Positions 26,609-33,967 of a stretch of 64,000 nucleotides of DNA are shown piece after piece (positions within the stretch are counted from its first letter, which is position 1; each line of letters starts with the position of its first letter). Position numbers and translations under genes: made by a program. The notes under the pieces were generated by a model. The model was not told where the DNA came from, did not search any database, and worked only from the letters and a program-made list of their open reading frames with translations. The DNA is from Antricoccus suffuscus (GTDB taxonomy: Bacteria > Actinomycetota > Actinomycetes > Mycobacteriales > Antricoccaceae), in NCBI RefSeq assembly GCF_003003235.1, contig NZ_PVUE01000011.1, forward strand, positions 87,894 to 151,893, read 5' to 3'.

Positions 26609-27529
26609 ATGGGATCCGGTGTATTTCTTGCCGTGGTAGTGGTGATGTGGTTCGTCGTCCTCGTTCCCATGGTCCTGACCCGGCGTGATGCTGCGATGGA
26701 GAAAGCCGCAGGAGACAACCTTTCACCTTCCGCCCGCGTACTTACGCGGCGTACCGGCTCCGTGAGCGCGAGCCGGGTATCTAGGAGGAAATCCACCATG
26801 AGTCTTAGCGAGTCTTCCCCCTCGCTGGCAGCCGAGCAGGACGGTGCCGAGGATGCGTACGACGGTGCCCCTGAGGTGGCCGAGTACTTCGATGACATGG
26901 TCGATACCGGCGTACACGAGCGGTACGTCGACGACGTGGATGGGGCCGACGTACACGCGTCGGATGTGCAGGTCGTGCGTGATCATGCACGCACCGACAG
27001 TGCGCGCGAGAAAATGCTTGAGCGACGTCGGCGCACTCTGATCACGCTCGCGGTTGTCGTAGTCCTTTGCCTCGTGCTTGCTGTAGTTGTCTCGCCATGG
27101 CTATGGGTGCCGACCGCGGTCTTCGGCGCCATGAGTGCCGGCTATCTGTGGCACCTGCGCGGCGAGGCTCGCCGCGAAGAGGAACGCCGACTGACCCGCG
27201 CGGCGCGTGCCAACCGGTCGCGTCGTACCACCGGCTTCGAGACTCGCCACTCCGACGGCATCCGGACCTCGTACGCCGCGGGTGCCTACACGGCTCCCGA
27301 GTCCATCGATCAGGACGTCGTCAGCCTCGATGACGAGGACGTCGCATTCTACGATCTGGCCAATGCGCCAGTCGCCGACAACGTGGACCTGAGCGGACAC
27401 GAGTACTACGCCGACGGTGCCGTCGATCCCGAATACGACTACGACGATGACGCATACGGCATTCACACGACGTCGGCCGTGGACGAGTACGACGAAGAGA
27501 CCGGCTGGGATATCCCGAAGGGCGCCTAG
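26609..27529 (+). CDS. sepX: Divisome membrane protein SepX/GlpR
   Basis: The 306-residue protein has an N-terminal membrane helix beginning MGSGVFLAVVVVMWFVVLVP, a short TRRDAAM motif, an acidic linker, two adjacent membrane helices at about residues 144-185, and a charged, Asp/Tyr-rich C-terminal tail. This layout and the position after galU-moeA-rimJ match actinobacterial GlpR/SepX, which acts at division septa in Streptomyces. The start has GGAGG-like GGGAGGTG seven bases upstream. The function is taken from the family. Confidence 0.8.
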   Translation: MGSGVFLAVVVVMWFVVLVPMVLTRRDAAMEKAAGDNLSPSARVLTRRTGSVSASRVSRRKSTMSLSESSPSLAAEQDGAEDAYDGAPEVAEYFDDMVDTGVHERYVDDVDGADVHASDVQVVRDHARTDSAREKMLERRRRTLITLAVVVVLCLVLAVVVSPWLWVPTAVFGAMSAGYLWHLRGEARREEERRLTRAARANRSRRTTGFETRHSDGIRTSYAAGAYTAPESIDQDVVSLDDEDVAFYDLANAPVADNVDLSGHEYYADGAVDPEYDYDDDAYGIHTTSAVDEYDEETGWDIPKGA

Positions 27530-27533
27530 GCTC

Positions 27534-28373
27534 CTAGATGTCGACGGATCCCTCGATCCGGGTCGTGCAGTAGCCGCCGACCCAGATATCTGCGCCGTCG
27601 TCCTCGATGTGGATCCGGCCCGTCCGGCCGATTGCGGTGCCTTGCGCGGCGACGTACGACGAGTTAGCTAGACCTTCGGATCGCAGCCACTGAGCCAGTC
27701 CGGCGTTGAGGCTTCCGGTGACCGGGTCCTCCGGGACACCATGCGCCGGGGCGAAAGCTCGCACCTCGAAGTCGACATCGCGCGAGTTGTCGTCCATCCC
27801 GGCGTACGGTCCAATCACCCCGATCGCGAGATCGCCCATTGCGGCGAAGTCCGGAACGATATCCAGCACCCGCTGAGCCGATCCGAGCATGACGGCGGCC
27901 CAGCCCGGCCCGTTGTCGACCCACTGATGCCCGATCACGTCGCGACGTTCGATTCCCAGCCCGCCGGCTATCTGCGCGACTAGAGCCTCGTCGAGCAGAC
28001 CGGAACGCGACAGTGGAGGAGCGGCGAACGCAAGTCGGTCGGCGTACTGCTTGATCCGGACCAGCCCGGCGCCGCATTCCTGGACGATGTAGTCACTGTG
28101 CTCACCGCCGTTGCGCAGCCACGCGTGCGCGCTGCCGAGGGTGGGATGTCCGGCGAAGGGAAGCTCGCCCGTGGGCGTGAAGATCCGCAAACGGTAATCC
28201 GCGTGGCGGTTGGACGGAGGCAGCACGAACGTCGTCTCAGACAGGTTGGTCCATCTCGCGAACGCCTGCATCTGCTCGTCCGTCAATTCATCGGCGTCCA
28301 GGACCACCGCCACCGGATTTCCCTTGTACGGCGTGGAAGTGAAGACATCGACCTGCTGGAATGCTCGTTGCAT
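27534..28373 (-). CDS. PhzF-family isomerase/epimerase-like protein
   Basis: The 279-residue protein has the PhzF signature QVDVFTSTPYKGNPVAVVLDA, catalytic Glu in NLSETTFVLPP, TGELPFAGHPTLGSA and EDPVTGSLNAGLA. The family folds as two diaminopimelate-epimerase-like domains; PhzF itself isomerises a phenazine precursor, but no phenazine genes are nearby, so the substrate is open. Its ATG immediately follows the TAG of the VOC-like gene upstream, implying coupled translation. Confidence 0.92.
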   Translation of the reverse strand: MQRAFQQVDVFTSTPYKGNPVAVVLDADELTDEQMQAFARWTNLSETTFVLPPSNRHADYRLRIFTPTGELPFAGHPTLGSAHAWLRNGGEHSDYIVQECGAGLVRIKQYADRLAFAAPPLSRSGLLDEALVAQIAGGLGIERRDVIGHQWVDNGPGWAAVMLGSAQRVLDIVPDFAAMGDLAIGVIGPYAGMDDNSRDVDFEVRAFAPAHGVPEDPVTGSLNAGLAQWLRSEGLANSSYVAAQGTAIGRTGRIHIEDDGADIWVGGYCTTRIEGSVDI

Positions 28374-29015
28374 CTAGATCTCGACAGTTCCTGCGGGACC
28401 ACGCAGCGTTGCGTGGAGGCCAGCCGGGCCGTCGCCGACGGTGATCTGGACGCCCAGCGCGCGCAGCAACTCGGTGACCTGTTCATGGGCGGGCGAGCTG
28501 AGAGTGAGCGTCTCGAGACGCGCGGCCGGGACGCCGCCTGCCGGATGTGGCGAGGTGCCCCAGTCGATGATGAACGGCGCGAGCCCGTCGTACGGCGCTG
28601 CGTCTGCCGAGGCGAGCCGCCAGCTCAGCTCGTTGCCCTTCGCGTCGACGCGGGACATCGCGAACAGGTCGCCGTGGTCCGCGCCGTACTGCCTGCTCGC
28701 CTTGAGCGCCGCGCCCGCGTCGGTCGGGTGGATGGCCCACGTAATCAGCCGGTCCTGATCGAGTACGTCGAGACCAAACGAGACCCGTTTCCCTTCTGCA
28801 ACTGGATTCTCGCGATCCAGAGCGATGACCTCGAGGTAGGACGTGGGCGAGAGACCCAGCAGGTAGTTGCGGGTCCCGCGGCCGACGTGCCGGCCGCCTT
28901 CGACCGGTCTCACACCGGTGGCGTCCGCGATCCGGTCGACGGCTGCCTTGAGGTCGAGTACGCCGTACACCAGGTGATCGATCAGATGAGCAGGGTCAAA
29001 CTCTTCACTGGTCAT
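28374..29015 (-). CDS. VOC (glyoxalase-like) domain protein
   Basis: The 213-residue protein begins with DHLVYGVLDLKAAVDRI and GGRHVGRGTRNYLLGLSPTSYLEVIALD, the pattern of the Glyoxalase_3 group of the vicinal-oxygen-chelate fold. The second half repeats the fold weakly. Enzymatic role unknown. AGGG seven bases before the ATG at 29015 fixes the start; a TTG two codons earlier is possible. Two-gene operon with the PhzF-like gene (zero spacing). Confidence 0.8.
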   Translation of the reverse strand: MTSEEFDPAHLIDHLVYGVLDLKAAVDRIADATGVRPVEGGRHVGRGTRNYLLGLSPTSYLEVIALDRENPVAEGKRVSFGLDVLDQDRLITWAIHPTDAGAALKASRQYGADHGDLFAMSRVDAKGNELSWRLASADAAPYDGLAPFIIDWGTSPHPAGGVPAARLETLTLSSPAHEQVTELLRALGVQITVGDGPAGLHATLRGPAGTVEI

Positions 29016-29067
29016 GTCCAAACCCTACGCACAAGTGGCGAACTCGTCAGCCGGGCGACCGGTGCCC

Positions 29068-29183
29068 ACTTCCGATGGTCGCGCCGGGTGACCCCTTCCG
29101 ATGGTCGCGCACGCATACTCGTGGCCGCGCGACCCACTTTCGCTGGTCGAGCCAACCTGCGAGTCGAGGCCTCGCAGGTTGGC
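29068..29183. repeat. Degenerate direct repeats plus 13-bp inverted repeat (REP-like)
   Basis: Between divergent genes there are three related words: CCACTTCCGATGGTCGCG at about 29069, CCCCTTCCGATGGTCGCG at 29092 and CCACTTTCGCTGGTCGAG at about 29135. They end in a perfect 13-bp inverted repeat, 29151-29163 with 29171-29183 (GCCAACCTGCGAG / CTCGCAGGTTGGC, loop TCGAGGC). As both flanking genes read away from it, a terminator role is unlikely; it looks like an intergenic repetitive element. Confidence 0.6.
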
Positions 29184-29260
29184 AATGTCCGCCCGCCAGG
29201 CGGCGTTCTACCAGGCGGCGGGGACGACTGTCACGCACCCGTTGACTCCCTGGGCCGACG

Positions 29261-29266
29261 TACGAT
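29261..29266 (+). promoter_or_regulatory. Candidate -10 element, leaderless gene
   Basis: TACGAT sits seven bases before the ATG at 29274, with TTGACT upstream at 29242 but at a short 13-bp spacer. No Shine-Dalgarno precedes the ATG, so a leaderless mRNA is the simplest reading. Confidence 0.35.
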
Positions 29267-29273
29267 CGTGCCC

Positions 29274-29498
29274 ATGAACCTGTCGCAGATTGTCATCACG
29301 GTCCTGTGCGTGGGATTCGTGGTGCTTATCGTGACCGCGTTCGTGCGTGCCAAGCGCGGGATGCTCCATGGCTCGGGTGGCATGTTCGTAGTGTTTGAGG
29401 AGATCTTCTCGCCGGCGCAGTACAACGTCCGGATAGCGATCGAGCAGCAGGCTGATCTACCGGCCGAGCAACAAGCGCCCGGCGATCCGCTGCACTGA
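29274..29498 (+). CDS. Small single-span membrane protein, hypothetical
   Basis: A 74-residue product: an N-terminal membrane helix (IVITVLCVGFVVLIVTAFV), a basic juxtamembrane stretch RAKRGMLHGSGGMFVVFEEIFSPAQY and a short polar, acidic tail. The fold suggests a cytoplasmic tail anchored by one helix. No family function is known to me. The much longer open frame containing it is not real, as its N-terminal part is antisense to the VOC and PhzF genes. Confidence 0.65.
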   Translation: MNLSQIVITVLCVGFVVLIVTAFVRAKRGMLHGSGGMFVVFEEIFSPAQYNVRIAIEQQADLPAEQQAPGDPLH

Positions 29499-29604
29499 AG
29501 CAGGTCTCGCCAAGCGACGAAGCGCCGGAGCATAATGCCGGTACGTCGTGCGCCGTCCCCGCGACAATCTGGTCGGGCGGGGCTGATATCGTTTTCTGGT
29601 CCAA

Positions 29605-29680
29605 GGGGCTATGGCGCAGTTGGTAGCGCGTCTCGTTCGCAATGAGAAGGTCAGGGGTTCGAATCCCCTTAGCTCCACCA
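29605..29680 (+). tRNA. tRNA-Ala (anticodon CGC)
   Basis: A 76-nt cloverleaf with encoded CCA: acceptor GGGGCTA/TAGCTCC, D arm GCGC/GCGC, anticodon loop TTCGCAA (CGC, reads GCG), T arm AGGGG-TTCGAAT-CCCCT. It is followed directly by the IS256 remnant and the defence-like operon, so it is a candidate integration site for that island. Confidence 0.95.
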
Positions 29681-29750
29681 AAGTTCGTTGTTCAACCGCC
29701 GACGTTTTCGGTTTGAATCCTCCTATCGCTCCCTTAGGCCTCGCGCTCCA

Positions 29751-30904
29751 GGGGTCTGTTTCAGGAACGGTGTTTCCGGCGGTTTCATTTAGTAGGTCTC
29801 CGCGGTCGGCGGAGGTGATGGCGAATGCGTTAAGAGCGGGCTTCCAACGCATCGTCCCGCACCGGTCGGGTCGAGTGATCTGGTGACAAGATACCGGCAC
29901 TTGAGCGTGGCCTGCTCCGTTGGGAAGTATCCTCTGGCTCGGACCGCTCTGCGGTATCGGGCGTTGAGGGACTCGATCGCGTTCGTCGAGCAGATCACGC
30001 GGCGAATCTCGATGTTGTAGTCCAGGAACGGGATGAACGTCTCCCACGCGGATTCCCAGAGCCGAATGATCGCTCCATATTTCTTGCCCTACTTCTCGTC
30101 GAGGTCCTCGAGCGCTGCCCGGGCGGCGTTGGTGTTGGGGGCGGTGTAGATCGGCTTCACGTCGCGTTTGAGAGCGTCCCAGTCCTTCTTCGACGCCAAC
30201 CGGAACGTGCTGCGGATCAGGTGGATGATGCAGGTATGCACCATCTTGAGCGGCCACACGTTCGCGACGACATCGGGGAGGCCCTTGAGACCGTCGCAGA
30301 CGAGGAAGAACGTGTCGCGCACGCCCCGGCTCTTGATGTCGGTCAGGACGCTCATCCGATACTTCGTGCCCTCACCGCCCGTGCCGGCCCAGAGCCCGAG
30401 CACATCCTTCTCGCCAGCCAGGCTGACACCGATCGCGGCATAGATCGACCGCTTCGCGACCTGGCTGTCTCGGATCTTCACCGCGATCGCATCGATGAAA
30501 ATCGCCGCATAGACCTCGTCGAGCGGCCTGGCGGACCATTCGTTCATCTTCTCGATGACCTTGTCCGTGATCCTCGAGATCGTCTCCTTCGAGACCGACG
30601 CTCCATTGAGCCGGGCGAAGTGCGCCGAGATCTCACCCGTGGTGAGCCCGTTCGCATACAGCGACAGCACGATCTCCTCCACCCGTTGAGGCGGCGTTGG
30701 CGCTTGCGCACGATCTGCGGCTCGGACGACCGTCACGATCCCGCGGAACCTCGATCGTGACCTGGCCAGCCGCCTCGGTCAACACCGTCCTCGGCCGAGT
30801 CCCGTTGCACACGTTCCCGCTCTCACGGCCCGGATCGGCACCTTTCCCGCCAGACATCACGCGCGGCGTGTCAGGCCGGAAACACCATTAAATCCACAGT
30901 CCCT
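29751..30904. mobile_element. Decayed IS256-family insertion sequence
   Basis: Imperfect 28-bp terminal inverted repeats bound the element: 29753-29780 and 30875-30902, sharing the outer CTGT and a perfect inner GGTGTTTCCGGC. Between them is a broken mutator-type transposase on the reverse strand. No clear target-site duplication is visible (GCTCCAGG versus CTCTAATG), which suggests an old insertion or rearranged flank. Confidence 0.85.
29789..30860 (-). pseudogene. IS256-family (mutator) transposase, inactivated
   Basis: The fragments line up as one IS256 transposase: the N-terminal part with VTIEVPRDRDG, then the core 30736-30092 (EIVLSLYANGLTTGEISAHF, FIDAIAVKIRD, LWAGTGGEGTKY, CDGLKGLPD, HTCIIHLIRSTF) and the C-terminal part (VICSTNAIESLNARYRRAVRARGYFPTEQATLK). 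Three lesions are visible: a frameshift near 30738, an in-frame TAG at 30089-30091 where Trp is expected in EKWGKKY, and a frameshift near 29890 after SLDPTGAGR, with the rest (MRWKPALNAFAIT) in another frame. It cannot make an active protein. Confidence 0.88.
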
Positions 30905-31322
30905 CTAATGGCTGTGGAAATGCCGACGAGCCCTCTACGAGCGCCGCTACCTTATCGAGGGTCGCGCCGATGCCACTCTCGATGCCGCGCTTGACGGCGG
31001 TGAGCTCAGGGCGCGTGCGCTCGGGACGGTCCCGCAAGGCCCCCGCACGTTTCGAGCCCGGCGACGGGGCGCGAGAGTCATAGCTGCCTACCGCGACCGA
31101 TAGGGAATCACCACAACCACGCCGTTCGGCGCTGACGTGGACAGCGCTGCACAGCACATCGATGTTGCCCGCGCTCAGGCGGCGCTCCGGGTGCTCAGTT
31201 CGATAAGCGGATTCTCCCAGGCGCAACCCACGGCTCAGCCCACACATCGACGGCTTGGCCTGTAGCGCTCCGCAGTGAGCACTCCACAGAGGAGAGCCGG
31301 CAGGTACCCGTAAACTTGGGTT
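30905..31322. other. 418-bp gap without a supported gene
   Basis: This stretch between the IS remnant and the defence-like operon has a long open frame on the reverse strand (30888-31454), but it overlaps the first gene of the operon, lacks a ribosome site and shows no family pattern. It probably holds the promoter of the operon at its right end; the rest may be island debris. Confidence 0.6.
31311..31316 (+). promoter_or_regulatory. Candidate -10 element for the defence-like operon
   Basis: TAAACT ends six bases before the ATG at 31323, with no Shine-Dalgarno between, consistent with a leaderless transcript of the three-gene operon. No convincing -35 box is seen at 16-18 bp. Spacing-based inference only. 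Confidence 0.4.
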
Positions 31323-33035
31323 ATGGAGCCACGCCAAGAGTTCGCCGCCTGGATGGGTGAGTTGATGGCACTTGGAGACGCCACCGGCGACGCACGCCGA
31401 GCTGGCGTTGCGCGGGCAGTGGACATCGCGGGAGCAGTCATTGCGTCGTCGCATCCCGAAGGCGCAAAGGCCGCCTTGCTGTTCTCGGCTTCTTCAATCG
31501 TTATCAACTCTGGAGCACATCTGAACGACGCGGAGAGCGTCAAGAGCGGCAAACTGCTCGCCGAGAAAGCTCTCGCCATGACGGCTGAAGATCAACCTCT
31601 CCATCACCAATGCCGATACAACATCGCCAACGCCACCAGTGCGCTATGCGATCAAGACCTACCCAAGATCGAATCCGGCGCCACGCGCATCGACTTGGAG
31701 CCGGATCTCATAGCTTCTCGCCTCAAGAACCAGGCAGATCTCAAGGCAGTAAGACGCGAGTTCTTCCAGATCGGCCTAGCTTCGGTGGCAGACGGACAGA
31801 CACGTTCAGCCGCATACTGCAATCTTGGGAACGTCCTCGACCATGCGGGACGCTGGGCGGAGGCGTACGACTTCTATCTCCGGGCGTTGGAGGCTGATCC
31901 CCGCAACGGCAACGCAGCCGGCAACCTCGCCCAACTGCTGCGCACAAGGATCGACACAGGCATCGGGCAGACTGGGCATATCGCGGCCGTCTATGACAAG
32001 TACGTTGCCCTTGCGCAGGACCTGCGCGACGGCACGCTTGAGTTCGCTGATACCGAAGTCGCTGAGCGGTGGGATCTACTCACGCCCACAGAGAGCCAGG
32101 GCCACCTGGCCCATGGCCTTGACCCCGAAGCAGAAGACTATGAGTACCGGCAATGGGTTGCTGACCTCCGCCTTGCACTCTCGCCGGCCGTCGAAGGACT
32201 GGGCACGGACGAACTGCGCTGGGATAGCGCGACCATTGAAGTTCTATACGGTGAAACCCTCGACGAGATGAGCCCTCCGATTCTCGGGGCTATGAACGTA
32301 CTCAAGTCAGACTTTCTGGTGTCGCGGCGTCTCGCCTTTGATGCCATCTCCCATCTCACCGACGACTTGGCGCAGACCGCCGACGACTCTGGCTTCTACG
32401 TCGAAACCTTGGACTACTCCCTTTACGGAATCCAGTACTCGAAGCTCCTGCTTGCTCAGCGTTCAGCACTTGACGTTCTGGACAAGACCGCTGTTGTCGC
32501 CAACGAACACCTCAAGGCTGGAGACGTTCCCAGCAAGGTTTCGTTCCGGAGCTTTTGGACCGAAAGGACGGGCGAACTTCGTGAACCGCTGGTGAAGGGA
32601 GCGGGACGTTCTCTCCCGAACCTCGCCCTGGCTGAACTCGCTGACGACATGGCGAAGGATGGCATGTACGCGACATCGCAAGCTCTACGCAACGCGGGGA
32701 CTCACAGGATCGTTCACGCGGCCCTGCTGGCGACCACCGGCGTAACGCAGGACTCTCGCAGCAAGATCGACCTGATGGAGTTGGTCGAATCAACGATTCT
32801 CGCTCTGCAAGTCACCCGATCGGCATACCTCTACCTCATCGACTTAATTGCTATGTGGAACCATCCTGAAGACCACCAAGGCAACTACCTTCGGTTCCCC
32901 GATGTCCGCTACTTCAACGACCCGATCGCCGATCAACACATCAATCAAGACGACGGCCGGGAACGGCAGAACGGAAGCGTGCTGTCTCGCCCTCCTGGTC
33001 AGATTCGGCCAGTTGAATTGAGGGAAGAAACATGA
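31323..33035 (+). CDS. TPR / LA2681-like HEPN protein, putative RNase of a defence operon
   Basis: The 570-residue protein has an N-terminal helical region with at least one clear TPR-like unit (residues about 162-206: AAYCNLGNVLDHAGRWAEAYDFYLRALEADP), followed by a C-terminal helical domain from about 330. That domain carries R456-N-A-G-T-H461, the R-x4-6-H catalytic signature of HEPN ribonucleases, in the setting seen in the LA2681-like HEPN family (YGIQYSKLLLAQRSALDVLD upstream). HEPN proteins in immunity cleave RNA to stop growth of infected cells. Its TGA overlaps the next start (ATGA). It is probably leaderless. Confidence 0.7.
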   Translation: MEPRQEFAAWMGELMALGDATGDARRAGVARAVDIAGAVIASSHPEGAKAALLFSASSIVINSGAHLNDAESVKSGKLLAEKALAMTAEDQPLHHQCRYNIANATSALCDQDLPKIESGATRIDLEPDLIASRLKNQADLKAVRREFFQIGLASVADGQTRSAAYCNLGNVLDHAGRWAEAYDFYLRALEADPRNGNAAGNLAQLLRTRIDTGIGQTGHIAAVYDKYVALAQDLRDGTLEFADTEVAERWDLLTPTESQGHLAHGLDPEAEDYEYRQWVADLRLALSPAVEGLGTDELRWDSATIEVLYGETLDEMSPPILGAMNVLKSDFLVSRRLAFDAISHLTDDLAQTADDSGFYVETLDYSLYGIQYSKLLLAQRSALDVLDKTAVVANEHLKAGDVPSKVSFRSFWTERTGELREPLVKGAGRSLPNLALAELADDMAKDGMYATSQALRNAGTHRIVHAALLATTGVTQDSRSKIDLMELVESTILALQVTRSAYLYLIDLIAMWNHPEDHQGNYLRFPDVRYFNDPIADQHINQDDGRERQNGSVLSRPPGQIRPVELREET

Positions 33036-33967
33036 CTGGCGTCGGGGTGGCCCATCCAAACGCGGCGTCTGCGGCCGGTGGAACTCGCCTACTCGTCGCC
33101 AGCCCTACGGATGCCGAACGCGCGGCGTCCGCCCGAGGCATGAAGCTCACCAACTTCTTCGCCCTGGCATTGAAGGTTCCGCCCACCGCAAAGAAGTGCA
33201 CCTGGCAGGTCGAGACAGCTACCGGGCTAACGATCGCTGACAGGGCAGCCATCGCGTGGATTGTCGCAGATGCCGCAATGAAACAACGCGGCGGAGGCTC
33301 CAATGTGCACACGATCTGGCGTACGGCCGCACTGAGCGGCGTCAAGCTAACCGGCAGCGAGCACAAGCGGGTCGCAGCGTTCGTCGATGCTGTATTCGGC
33401 TTACCTCCGCACGGAAAGAGCGAGGACCACCTCATCGGTCATGTCGCCGAGTGGATGTGGTTCCTTCACGCCTCCGAGACTGTTGACCCTACAAGAACCC
33501 CGGTCGTGCTCGAAGCGCCTAAGTTCAACGTCACAGAACCAGGCGCGGACGGATTCATAGTGTTCCACGAAACCGCGACCGACGACCACCATTACAGACT
33601 CTGGGAGTTGAAGAAGCACACCGCTACTGGACCGGTCTCCGCCACCGTCACCAGCGCGTACAACCAATTGGACCAAAAAGCAATGCGCTATCTGGCCCAG
33701 CAGGTGTCTATCCATTCAATGATCGCGGGGCCCGTTGGTGAGCTATGTAGCCAGTTAGTTGATTTCTGGTTGGAGAGCCACGACCGAGCCGGAGTTGGAG
33801 TCGGTGTTACGACCGCGTCGGCGCCACCGGCAACCTGCTTCACCACGATGGGGCGACGGTTCCCGGGATTCGATAGACCTGGCCAACTCGAAGGGCTGCT
33901 CCTCTCCGTCGAAGACTTAGCTGAGATTGCCAAGGACGTCCGGAGGTATCTGTGGACCGTGCTCTGA
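33032..33967 (+). CDS. PD-(D/E)XK nuclease-like protein, HamA-like
   Basis: The 311-residue protein has the order of a restriction-like nuclease: Glu140 in a helix (GHVAEWMWFLH), Asp173 in PGADGF, and Glu192-x-Lys194 in RLWELKKH, followed by an amphipathic helix with SAYNQLDQKAMRYL. This E-D-ExK pattern, the length and the overlapping helicase partner fit HamA (DUF1837) of Hachiman, a DNA-degrading effector held by HamB. Similarity is by motif and context only. AGGGA precedes the ATG; the 3' end overlaps the helicase start by 16 bp. Confidence 0.6.
   Translation: MTGVGVAHPNAASAAGGTRLLVASPTDAERAASARGMKLTNFFALALKVPPTAKKCTWQVETATGLTIADRAAIAWIVADAAMKQRGGGSNVHTIWRTAALSGVKLTGSEHKRVAAFVDAVFGLPPHGKSEDHLIGHVAEWMWFLHASETVDPTRTPVVLEAPKFNVTEPGADGFIVFHETATDDHHYRLWELKKHTATGPVSATVTSAYNQLDQKAMRYLAQQVSIHSMIAGPVGELCSQLVDFWLESHDRAGVGVGVTTASAPPATCFTTMGRRFPGFDRPGQLEGLLLSVEDLAEIAKDVRRYLWTVL

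Noticed and set aside
28098..29498. 466-codon + frame
   Set aside because: Its first 390 codons lie antisense to the PhzF-like and VOC genes and have no recognisable protein; only the last 74 codons are kept as a membrane protein.
29457..30257. 266-codon reverse-strand frame
   Set aside because: It only reads part of the shifted transposase frame and the antisense of the tRNA; a relic, not a gene.
30888..31454. 188-codon reverse-strand frame
   Set aside because: It overlaps the HEPN gene start and IS end, has no ribosome site, and shows no family features.
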